DNA from: JAEUOS01 sp046160545
GTDB lineage: Bacteria > Pseudomonadota > Gammaproteobacteria > Burkholderiales > JAEUOS01
DNA length: 6,325 bases
NCBI GenBank assembly: GCA_046160545.1
Contig: JBJXGS010000240.1
Location: 1 to 6,325 of the forward strand
Direction of reading: 5' to 3'
Below, piece after piece: positions 1-5,973 of this stretch (position 1 is its first letter; the number at the start of each line of letters is the position of its first letter). Made by a program: the position numbers and the translations under genes. Under the pieces are notes generated by a model. That model had not been told where the DNA came from. It saw only the letters and a program-made list of their open reading frames with translations, and ran no database searches.

Positions 1-1083
1 GTTGCCGACCATCGGTACGCTGCCGGCGCTGGGGTGTGGCAGGTCGAAGCGCAGCCCGCGCGCCACCACCTGCGGGTCGGCGAAGGCATCGGCCAGCGAA
101 TTGATCGGCCCGCAGGGCACGCCGACATCCTCGAGGAGGGTGATCCATTCGGCGCGTGCGCGCTTCTTGATCATCTCCGCCAATAGCGGAATCAGTAGGG
201 CACGGTTCTGGATGCGCTTGGGATTGGAGTCGAAGCGCGGATCGCCCGACAGTTCAGGCCGTCCGCCGGCGGCGCACAGGCGCTGGTACTGGCCTTCGTT
301 GCCGGCGGCGATGATCACATGGCCGTCGGCGCACTCGAAGACCTGGTAGGGCACCAGGTTCTGGTGGGCGTTGCCGGCGCGCTTGGGTGACTCGCCCGAA
401 GTCAGGTAGTTGAGGTTCATGTTGGCCAGGGACCCCACCAGCACATCAAGCAGCGCCATGTCGATGTGCTGGCCGCGACCTGTCTCGTTGCGGTGCGCCA
501 GCGCTGCCAGCACGGCGACCCCGGAATACATGCCTGTCATCAGGTCGGCTACGGCGACACCGACCTTCTGCGGGCCGCCGCCGGGAAGTTCGTCGCGCTC
601 GCCGGTGACGCTCATGAGCCCGCCCATGCCCTGGATGATGTAGTCGTAGCCGGCGCGGTGCGCGTAGGGCCCGGTCTGGCCGAAGCCGGTGATCGAGCAG
701 TAGATGAGGCGCGGATTGATGGCCGCCAGGCTCGCGTAGTCCAGACCGTACTTGGCCAGCTGCCCGCACTTGTAGTTCTCAAGCAGCACGTCGCTTTTCG
801 CAGCCAGCCGGCGAATGACCTCCTGACCTTCAGGCTTGCTGATGTCGAGGCAGACCGAACGCTTGCCGCGGTTGGCCGACAGATAGTAGGCCGCCTCGGC
901 TGTCTCGCGGCCGTCACCGTCCTTGAGGAAGGGCGGCCCCCACATGCGAGTGTCGTCGCCGACGTCGGGGCGCTCGATCTTGATGACCTCCGCGCCCAGG
1001 TCGGCGAACAGCTGGCCGCACCACGGACCGGCCAGCACGCGTGACATGTCGAGCACCTTGATATGGGACAACGGACCGGCCAT
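1..1083 (-). CDS. CaiB/BaiF-family CoA-transferase (C-terminus cut by window edge)
   Basis: A family III CoA-transferase, which moves coenzyme A between carboxylic acids in the cytoplasm. Reading leftward from ATG at 1083, the frame stays open for 361 codons to position 1 with no stop. Family members are about 400 residues, so roughly the last 40 are missing. Visible hallmarks are the N-terminal Rossmann-like start (KVLDMSRVLAGPWCGQLFADLG, about residues 9-30, followed by AEVIKIERP), the NRGKRS segment near residue 71, the GFGQTGPY loop (133-140), and Asp180 in VADLMTG, matching the catalytic aspartate (Asp169) of formyl-CoA transferase. From memory it resembles the CoA-transferase beside glutaryl-CoA dehydrogenase in Pseudomonas (succinyl-CoA:glutarate type), but the acyl substrate cannot be settled here. 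No good Shine-Dalgarno precedes the ATG. It is divergent from the ugp operon and probably functionally unrelated. Family call is firm; substrate is open. Confidence 0.93.
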   Translation of the reverse strand, partial: MAGPLSHIKVLDMSRVLAGPWCGQLFADLGAEVIKIERPDVGDDTRMWGPPFLKDGDGRETAEAAYYLSANRGKRSVCLDISKPEGQEVIRRLAAKSDVLLENYKCGQLAKYGLDYASLAAINPRLIYCSITGFGQTGPYAHRAGYDYIIQGMGGLMSVTGERDELPGGGPQKVGVAVADLMTGMYSGVAVLAALAHRNETGRGQHIDMALLDVLVGSLANMNLNYLTSGESPKRAGNAHQNLVPYQVFECADGHVIIAAGNEGQYQRLCAAGGRPELSGDPRFDSNPKRIQNRALLIPLLAEMIKKRARAEWITLLEDVGVPCGPINSLADAFADPQVVARGLRFDLPHPSAGSVPMVGN

Positions 1084-1113
1084 GATTTTCGACTCGAAAT
1101 TAACGGGGGCGCA

Positions 1114-1119
1114 ATAATA
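1114..1119 (-). promoter_or_regulatory. Possible -10 box for the CoA-transferase gene
   Basis: TATTAT on the minus strand (one mismatch to TATAAT) lies about 30 nt upstream of the CoA-transferase ATG. The corresponding -35 region is poor. It sits only 7 bp from the opposing TATAAT, so the two divergent promoters would overlap and could compete. Weak evidence. Confidence 0.25.
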
Positions 1120-1126
1120 GCGTGGC

Positions 1127-1132
1127 TATAAT
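1127..1132 (+). promoter_or_regulatory. Putative -10 box for the ugp operon
   Basis: A perfect TATAAT lies about 91 nt upstream of the ugpB start, in the only AT-rich patch of the intergenic region. The stretch 16-18 bp upstream is G-rich (CGGGGG) with no recognisable -35 hexamer. If used, the promoter probably needs an activator or is intrinsically weak. It implies a leader of roughly 80 nt. Confidence 0.45.
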
Positions 1133-1222
1133 GAATTTCGATCGACGCACTTCGTGCGCGGTGCGGCCACCGGGAATGCGATTGCCGGGTGCAGCGCTCA
1201 ATAGCCCAAAAGGGAGACTGCA

Positions 1223-2536
1223 ATGCACTACTTGACCAGGGGCGCCGCGGCGCTCGGCCTTTGCCTGGTAAGCGCGACGGCTGTCGCGCACACCGAGATC
1301 CAGTGGTGGCATGCGATGTCCGGCGCCCTGGGCGAACGTGTCGTCGAATTCGCCGCCAAGTTCAATGCGGAGCAAAAGGAATACAAGGTCGTGCCGGTGT
1401 TCAAGGGCAGCTACGACGAGACGCTGGCCGCCGGCCGTGCCGCCTTCCAGGCCAAGAATCCGCCACACATCCTGCAGGTGTTCGAGGTCGGTACCGCGAC
1501 CATGATGTCGGCCAAGGGCGCGATCAAGCCGGTCCATGAGGTCATGGCCATGGGCGGCAGGAAATTTGATCCGTCGACCTACGTCCCGGCGGTGACGGGT
1601 TACTACACCGACAAGTCCGGGCGCATGCTTTCGATGCCGTTCAACAGTTCGACGCCGGTGTTCTTCTACAACAAGGACGTGTTCAAGAAGGCCGGCATCG
1701 CCGCGCCGCCCAAGACCTGGCGCGATGTGCAGGAGGCCGCAGAGAAGGTCAAGGCCGCCGGGTCGGCATGCGGCTTCACCACCGGCTGGCAGTCCTGGGT
1801 CATGCTCGAGAACATGAGCGCCTGGCACAACGTGCCATTCGCGTCGCGCGCGAATGGATTCGAAGGTGCTGATGCCAAGCTCGAGTTCAACACCGATTTG
1901 ATGATCCGCCACGTCGCGCTGCTGTCGGCCTGGGCCAAGGGAGAGCTCTTCACCTACGGCGGCCGGCGCAACGAGGCCGAGGCCAAGTTCTTCAACGGCG
2001 AATGCGCCATGCTGACCTCGTCCTCGGCGGCCTACGCCAACATCAAGAAAAACGCCAAGTTCGAGTTCGGCGTCGCGCAACTGCCCTACTACGAGGAGTA
2101 CAAGGGCGCTCCCTACAACACCATCATTGGTGGGGCTGCGCTCTGGGTCATGGCGGGCAAGAAGGACCATGACTACAAGGGGGTGGCGCGCTTTTTCGAC
2201 TATCTGGCGCGCCCCGAAGTGCAGGCCGAGTGGCACCAGGTGACCGGCTACGTACCCATTACCAAGGCGGCCTACGAGGTCACCAAGAAAAGCGGCTTCT
2301 ACGACAAGAACCCGGGTTTCGACATTTCCATCCAGCAGATGTCGGGCAAGACGCAAAGCCACTCCAAGGGCGTGCGCCTGGGCAACTTCGTGCAGATCCG
2401 CGCCATCATCGACGAGGAGCTCGAGGCCGTGTGGGCCGGCAAGAAGGTACCCAAGGAGGCCCTGGACGAGGCGGTCAAGCGCGGCAACGAGCAGTTGCGA
2501 CGCTTTGAGGCCGCCAACAAGGGCGCCAAGTCCTGA
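1223..2536 (+). CDS. ugpB: sn-glycerol-3-phosphate/glycerophosphodiester ABC transporter, periplasmic binding protein UgpB
   Basis: Captures sn-glycerol-3-phosphate or glycerophosphodiesters in the periplasm and delivers them to UgpAE. The 437-residue product matches the length of E. coli UgpB (438) and aligns end to end from memory, with shared blocks such as EVGTATMM (88-95), PFNSSTPV (139-146), GWQSW (188-192), EWHQVTGY (336-343) and GNEQLRRFE (421-429). All seven ligand-contacting positions I recall for E. coli UgpB are kept: Tyr64, Glu88, Ser143, Ser267, Gly304, Tyr343 and Arg393. The N-terminus is a Sec signal peptide with likely cleavage after AVA (residue 22). The start is supported by AGGGAG at 1211-1216, six nt before the ATG. 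It is first gene of the operon and is followed by a strong hairpin before the next gene. Very secure identification; exact substrate preference is inferred. Confidence 0.97.
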   Translation: MHYLTRGAAALGLCLVSATAVAHTEIQWWHAMSGALGERVVEFAAKFNAEQKEYKVVPVFKGSYDETLAAGRAAFQAKNPPHILQVFEVGTATMMSAKGAIKPVHEVMAMGGRKFDPSTYVPAVTGYYTDKSGRMLSMPFNSSTPVFFYNKDVFKKAGIAAPPKTWRDVQEAAEKVKAAGSACGFTTGWQSWVMLENMSAWHNVPFASRANGFEGADAKLEFNTDLMIRHVALLSAWAKGELFTYGGRRNEAEAKFFNGECAMLTSSSAAYANIKKNAKFEFGVAQLPYYEEYKGAPYNTIIGGAALWVMAGKKDHDYKGVARFFDYLARPEVQAEWHQVTGYVPITKAAYEVTKKSGFYDKNPGFDISIQQMSGKTQSHSKGVRLGNFVQIRAIIDEELEAVWAGKKVPKEALDEAVKRGNEQLRRFEAANKGAKS

Positions 2537-2544
2537 AGTGGCCG

Positions 2545-2563
2545 CGGCGCGCCTGGCGCGTCG
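2545..2563 (+). other. Strong intercistronic RNA hairpin after ugpB
   Basis: Eight consecutive pairs (seven Watson-Crick, one G-U) close a CTG loop: 2545-2552 pairs with 2556-2563, including CGCGC against GCGCG. It starts 8 nt after the ugpB stop and ends 13 nt before the amidase ATG. No U-run follows, so it is not a typical intrinsic terminator. It would suit a 3'-end stabiliser or partial attenuator that keeps the binding-protein message more abundant than the downstream cistrons. Confidence 0.5.
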
Positions 2564-2576
2564 ACCATGGCGCAGG

Positions 2577-3320
2577 ATGAAACGGGCGCTCGTCGCAGCC
2601 GCCGCATGCGCTGCGGCTGCGGCGGGATTCGCGGGCGCCGCCGGAGCGGGTGCACCTTCCGGCATTGCCCCGATCGCGATCGATGTCGGCCACAGCATCG
2701 CCTCTCAAGGGGCGATCTCTTCACGCGGGGTCGCCGAGTTCGAGTTCAACCGCGCGCTGGCCCTTGACATCGACGCGCGCCTGCGTGCCGACGGGCACGC
2801 CACCCTGCTGATCGCTGCCGAGGGCCGTACCGAGGACCTGGTTTCACGCCCGCGCAAGGCCGGCACTGCCGGCGCGCGGCTCTTGATCTCTGTGCATCAC
2901 GATTCGGCGCGCGCGCGCTTCCTCGAGGACTGGGTGCATGAGGGTGTGGCGCGCAAGTTCCTGGACGACCGCTTTCGCGGCTTTTCGCTGTTCGTCTCGC
3001 GCCAGAATCCCGCCTGGCGGCGCGCGCTCGATTGCGCATCGGCCATCGGGGAACGACTTGTCGCGGCCGGGTTCAAGCCGTCGCGCCATCACGCCGATCC
3101 GAATCTCGGTGCCGGGCGCGAGTACGCCGATGAGCGCCATGGGGTGCATTTTTTCGACAACCTGGCGGTCCTGCGCCACGCCGTCATGCCGGCCTTGCTC
3201 TTCGAGGCGGGGGTCATCGTCAATCGCGACGACGAACTCCTGCTTTCGCGTGCCGACACGCGCGCGCGCATAGCCGATGCGGTGGCGCTGGCGCAGCCGG
3301 TATGCGCGGCGGCGCGCTGA
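2577..3320 (+). CDS. Periplasmic N-acetylmuramoyl-L-alanine amidase (Amidase_3 family)
   Basis: A predicted zinc amidase that cuts the bond between N-acetylmuramic acid and the peptide stem of peptidoglycan. The 247-residue product has a short basic start (MKR) and a long Ala-rich hydrophobic stretch (about 4-26), consistent with Sec export. The family's active-site series is visible in order: His39 in AIDVGHS, Glu54 in the E-x-x-x-N motif EFEFN, His107 in LISVHHDS, and catalytic Glu210 in LLFEAGVIVN. There is no AMIN, SPOR or LysM domain, so it is a bare catalytic domain, unlike E. coli AmiB/AmiC. The ATG at 2577 was chosen because it begins the signal peptide. In-frame GTG 2538 or TTG 2505 would add Arg-rich residues, and the TTG would overlap ugpB. 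No well-placed Shine-Dalgarno is seen, so expression may be low. It lies between ugpB and ugpA, an unexpected place. Family call is strong; cellular role is unknown. Confidence 0.9.
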   Translation: MKRALVAAAACAAAAAGFAGAAGAGAPSGIAPIAIDVGHSIASQGAISSRGVAEFEFNRALALDIDARLRADGHATLLIAAEGRTEDLVSRPRKAGTAGARLLISVHHDSARARFLEDWVHEGVARKFLDDRFRGFSLFVSRQNPAWRRALDCASAIGERLVAAGFKPSRHHADPNLGAGREYADERHGVHFFDNLAVLRHAVMPALLFEAGVIVNRDDELLLSRADTRARIADAVALAQPVCAAAR

Positions 3321-3341
3321 AACCGGCGTAGAGTCGTCGTG

Positions 3342-4223
3342 ATGCAGGAGCGGGCCTACTTTCGTTCGCGCTGGTTGCCCTATGCGCTTCTGGCGCCGCA
3401 GCTCCTGGTCACGCTGGTCTTCTTTGTCTGGCCGGCCGGCCAGGCGCTCTTCCAGTCGCTCTTCATCGAAGACGCCTTTGGCACCCATGTCCAGTTTGTC
3501 GGGCTGGAGAACTTTCGCGCGCTTCTGTCGGACCGGCATTACGCAGAGGCCTTCGGCACCACCGCGATCTTCTCGGCCGGCGTCGCTGCACTGTCGCTGT
3601 CCGGCGCGCTCCTGCTCGCGGTGTTGGCCAATCGTGTCGTCGCCGGGGCGGCAACCTACAAGACGCTCATCATCTGGCCCTACGCCGTGGCGCCGGCCGT
3701 GGCCGGCGTGCTGTGGCTTTTTCTCTTCGATCCCTCGGTCGGCACCGCGGCCTACGCCCTGAAGGCGGCAGGCATCTCATGGAACCCCCTGCTCGACGGC
3801 GGTGACGCCATGCTGCTGGTGATCCTGACGGCGGCGTGGAAACAGGTCAGCTACAACTTCGTGTTCTTCTTGGCCGGCCTGCAGGCAATCCCGAAGTCGC
3901 TCCTCGAGGCTGCGGCCATCGATGGCGCCGGGCCTTGGACGCGTTTCTGGCGCATCGTTTTCCCACTCCTTTCGCCAACCGCGTTCTTCCTCATGGTCGT
4001 CAATGTCATCTATGCCTTCTTCGACACCTTCGGTGTCATCGACGCGGTGACCCAGGGGGGGCCATCCAAGGCCACCGAGATCCTGGTGTTCAAGGTATTC
4101 CACGACGGCTTCAAGGGCCAGGATTCCGGCAGCGCCGCTGCGCAGTCCGTGATTCTGATGGCGATCGTCATCGCGCTCACGGTGGCGCAATTCCGCTACA
4201 TCGAGAAGAAGGTGACCTACTGA
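3342..4223 (+). CDS. ugpA: Glycerol-3-phosphate ABC transporter permease UgpA
   Basis: One of the two inner-membrane subunits of the Ugp importer. The 293-residue product is close to E. coli UgpA (295) and shares long blocks recalled from it, for example FRSRWLPY (7-14), LPYAVAPAV-like WPYAVAPAV (112-120), WKQVSYNF (166-173) and VNVIYAFFDTF (220-230). About six membrane segments are apparent, near residues 12-32, 74-98, 107-128, 157-180, 208-229 and 265-285. The permease EAA loop that docks the ATPase is intact at 189-208 (EAAAIDGAG ... P). ATG 3342 is preferred; GTG 3339 immediately before it is an alternative adding one residue. The gene starts 21 nt after the amidase stop with only a weak upstream GAG as ribosome site, and its stop overlaps the ugpE start in TGATG, implying coupled translation. 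Confidence 0.96.
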   Translation: MQERAYFRSRWLPYALLAPQLLVTLVFFVWPAGQALFQSLFIEDAFGTHVQFVGLENFRALLSDRHYAEAFGTTAIFSAGVAALSLSGALLLAVLANRVVAGAATYKTLIIWPYAVAPAVAGVLWLFLFDPSVGTAAYALKAAGISWNPLLDGGDAMLLVILTAAWKQVSYNFVFFLAGLQAIPKSLLEAAAIDGAGPWTRFWRIVFPLLSPTAFFLMVVNVIYAFFDTFGVIDAVTQGGPSKATEILVFKVFHDGFKGQDSGSAAAQSVILMAIVIALTVAQFRYIEKKVTY

Positions 4224-5056
4224 TGGTCGAGCGCTCGCCGGTGGCCGATGCGCTCACCCACGTCATCCTCGTGGTCGGGGTGGTGCTGATCGCTTTTCCG
4301 GTGTGGATGGCTTTCGTCGCCTCGACACTGACTGCGGAACAGGTCCTCGACGCGCCGATGTCGCTCCTGCCCGGTGACCGGCTCATCGCCAACTGGACCC
4401 AGGTCTTCACCGGGGGTTCGACGCCCTTGTCGCGACTCATGCTCAACAGCGCAATTTCCGCGCTTCTGATCGCCGTGGGCAAGATCGCGATCTCGGTGAT
4501 CTCTGCGTTCGCGATCGTCTATTTCCGCTTTCCCGGCCGGCAGTTCTGCTTCTGGTTGATTTTCCTCACCCTCATGCTGCCGGTGGAAGTGCGCATCCTG
4601 CCGACCTTCCAGGTCGTGGCATCGCTGGGCATGCTCGACAGTTATGCGGGACTGACGGTACCGCTCCTGGCCTCGGCGACGGCAACTTTTTTGTTTCGCC
4701 AGTTCTTCATGTCCCTGCCCAACGAACTTGCCGAGGCGGCGCGCATCGACGGTGCGGGACCGCTGCGGTTTTTCTGGAGCATCGTCCTGCCGCTCTCGCG
4801 CACCCAGCTGGCCGCGTTGTTCGTGATTCTCTTCATTTACGGCTGGAACCAGTACCTGTGGCCGCTCATGGTCACCACGCGCGAGGACTTCTACACCGCG
4901 GTCATCGGCATCCGTCGGCTGATCTCAGGCGGCGATGCAGCAACCGAATGGAATCTGGTCATGACGACTGCGCTTCTGGCGATGTTGCCGCCGGCGTTGG
5001 TGGTCATTGTCATGCAGCGCTGGTTCGTGCGCGGGCTGGTGGAGACCGAAAAATGA
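4223..5056 (+). CDS. ugpE: Glycerol-3-phosphate ABC transporter permease UgpE
   Basis: Second inner-membrane subunit, forming the translocation channel with UgpA. The 277-residue product compares with 281 in E. coli UgpE. Recalled shared blocks include TLMLPVEVRI (116-125), MLDSYAGLT (137-145), SATATFLFRQFFM (151-163) and FIYGWNQYLWPL (204-215). Six membrane segments are likely (about 10-33, 72-98, 107-127, 140-160, 195-215, 247-267). The ATPase-docking EAA loop is intact at 171-190 (EAARIDGAG ... P). AAGGTG at 4209-4214 provides a ribosome site for the ATG at 4223. That ATG shares one base with the ugpA stop. The same frame is open further upstream to 3836, but that extension lies inside ugpA and is not coding. 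The stop overlaps the ugpQ start by 4 nt (ATGA), leaving no room for ugpC, which usually follows. Confidence 0.96.
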   Translation: MVERSPVADALTHVILVVGVVLIAFPVWMAFVASTLTAEQVLDAPMSLLPGDRLIANWTQVFTGGSTPLSRLMLNSAISALLIAVGKIAISVISAFAIVYFRFPGRQFCFWLIFLTLMLPVEVRILPTFQVVASLGMLDSYAGLTVPLLASATATFLFRQFFMSLPNELAEAARIDGAGPLRFFWSIVLPLSRTQLAALFVILFIYGWNQYLWPLMVTTREDFYTAVIGIRRLISGGDAATEWNLVMTTALLAMLPPALVVIVMQRWFVRGLVETEK

Positions 5057-5796
5057 GATCCGCTTACTCCTACCCGCACCGGGTGATCGCCCACCGCGGC
5101 GGCGGTACGCTGGCGCCCGAGAACACCTTGGCCGGGCTGCGTGAAGCCCACGTGCGCGGCTTTCGCGCCGTCGAGTTCGACGTCATGCTGACCGGCGACG
5201 CAGCCCCGATCCTCATGCACGACGACACGCTCGAGCGCACCACCAACGGTCGCGGCCAGGTCGGCGCCACCGCGGCCGCCGACCTGGCGCGGCTGGATGC
5301 CGGGTCCTGGCGCGATGCGCGATTCGCCGGCGAATCGGTGCCCGGATTCGACGCTGCGGCGCAGGCGTGCGTGGAACTTGGCCTGTGGGCCAATGTCGAG
5401 ATCAAACCCTGGGCGCCGGGCGGCGCGCAGGTGGCAGAGCGCACCGGGGCCCAGGTGGCCGGCGCCGCCGCGAGGCTGCTGCCGGCCTCGCGCGTGTTGT
5501 TGTCGTCGTTTTCGCCGCAAGCCCTGAGCGCCGCGCGCGCAGCCTGCCGACTGGACATCGCCTGCCTGTTCGATGCGCTGCCGGCCGATTGGCGCGAACA
5601 GGTTGCTGCAGTCGATGCCGTGGCCGTGCATTGCAATGCAGCGCACCTGACCGACCAGGGCGCCAGGGCGATCAAGGCCAGCGGTCTTGGCCTCATGTGC
5701 TGGACGGTCAATGATCCGGCCCAGGCGACGCGGCTATTCGGGATGGGCGTCGATGCGGTCTGCACTGACCGGCTGGATCTGCTGCCCCCTGCCTGA
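5053..5796 (+). CDS. ugpQ: Cytoplasmic glycerophosphodiester phosphodiesterase UgpQ
   Basis: Hydrolyses imported glycerophosphodiesters to sn-glycerol-3-phosphate and the free alcohol. The 247-residue product is the same length as E. coli UgpQ and has no signal peptide, consistent with a cytoplasmic enzyme. The GDPD TIM-barrel motifs appear in order: AHRGG (His14, Arg15), APENT (Glu23), EFD (Glu41, Asp43), HDD with the second catalytic His at 56, LERTTNG (60-66), NVEIKP (Glu116), WTVN (217-220) and a C-terminal GVDAVCTD (232-239). These include the expected catalytic histidine pair and the acidic metal ligands. GGAG at 5041-5044 lies 8 nt before the ATG. The 4-nt ATGA overlap with ugpE suggests translational coupling. 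It is the last gene of the operon. An in-frame ATG at 4858 lies inside ugpE and is rejected as a start. Confidence 0.96.
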   Translation: MRSAYSYPHRVIAHRGGGTLAPENTLAGLREAHVRGFRAVEFDVMLTGDAAPILMHDDTLERTTNGRGQVGATAAADLARLDAGSWRDARFAGESVPGFDAAAQACVELGLWANVEIKPWAPGGAQVAERTGAQVAGAAARLLPASRVLLSSFSPQALSAARAACRLDIACLFDALPADWREQVAAVDAVAVHCNAAHLTDQGARAIKASGLGLMCWTVNDPAQATRLFGMGVDAVCTDRLDLLPPA

Positions 5797-5803
5797 CTGC
5801 CAG

Positions 5804-5820
5804 TGCGGCCGAATGCCGCA
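5804..5820 (+). terminator. Weak hairpin downstream of ugpQ, possible operon end
   Basis: TGCGGC (5804-5809) pairs perfectly with GCCGCA (5815-5820) around a 5-nt loop, starting 7 nt after the ugpQ stop. No T-run follows, so if it contributes to termination it is more likely a stabilising 3' structure with Rho-dependent release than a classic intrinsic terminator. Confidence 0.3.
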
Positions 5821-5864
5821 GCGCCCGCTGAACCGACAACAGCACGCGTCCATCTGCAACAACT

Positions 5865-5879
5865 GTTACATGTGCTTAC
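5865..5879 (-). promoter_or_regulatory. Candidate response-regulator box (GTAAN-N5-GTAAN direct repeat)
   Basis: Read on the minus strand this is GTAAG-CACAT-GTAAC, two GTAA half-sites exactly 10 bp apart, a single helical turn. OmpR-family regulators bind such repeats, and the layout resembles the CpxR consensus GTAAA-N5-GTAAA. It stands out in an otherwise GC-rich 177-bp gap and lies about 95 bp upstream of the secreted repeat protein gene, its likely target. No convincing -35/-10 pair is visible downstream. Confidence 0.35.
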
Positions 5880-5973
5880 GCCGCTTGCGGTCGTCGCTCG
5901 GCCTCGCTTGGGCGTTGTCTCCTGCATGGGCGGCGCTTTCCTCGCGCTGCCCGTCAACCACCGGAGAATTCAA

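Larger units (their letters stand above)
1085..1145. promoter_or_regulatory. Candidate operator: inverted repeat TCGAAATT/AATTTCGA flanking a -10 box
   Basis: TCGAAATT at 1094-1101 and AATTTCGA at 1134-1141 form a perfect 8-bp inverted repeat with 32 nt between. Each arm also sits in its own local palindrome: TTTCGA-C-TCGAAA at 1087-1099 and TCGATCGA at 1138-1145. The TCGA centres are 44 bp apart, near four helical turns, and enclose the TATAAT at 1127-1132. DeoR-family repressors, including GlpR of glycerol-phosphate regulons, often bind TTCG-containing half-sites, so a GlpR-like regulator is an attractive but unproven guess. It could act on either divergent gene. Confidence 0.45.

Noticed and set aside
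466..1044. Plus-strand open frame of 192 codons within the CoA-transferase region
   Set aside because: The minus strand encodes a clear, conserved CoA-transferase through the whole stretch; the plus-strand frame shows no family motif.
1146..1158. Small inverted repeat CGCAC-TTC-GTGCG in the ugpB leader
   Set aside because: Only five pairs, with no conserved riboswitch features or positional clue; such short palindromes are frequent in GC-rich DNA.
1084..1222. PhoB box, expected because E. coli ugp is under phosphate control
   Set aside because: No pair of CTGTCAT-like repeats at 11-bp spacing could be found by eye in the leader region.
612..1223. Minus-strand open frame of 203 codons overlapping the CoA-transferase start
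   Set aside because: It is a different frame from the real gene, crosses the divergent promoter region and translates to Ser/Arg-rich sequence without motifs.
1100..2698. 532-codon open frame on the minus strand antisense to ugpB
   Set aside because: It lies fully opposite a secure ugpB gene, has a low-complexity Ala/Arg/His-rich translation with no recognisable domain, and is a common by-product of GC-rich codon use.
3836..4222. N-terminal extension of the ugpE frame to an upstream ATG
   Set aside because: The extension overlaps ugpA entirely and is unlike UgpE; ATG 4223 with AAGGTG upstream gives a normal-length protein.
4891..5957. Overlapping minus-strand open frames of 251 and 295 codons opposite ugpE/ugpQ
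   Set aside because: Both lie antisense to secure genes and have biased, motif-free translations typical of shadow frames.
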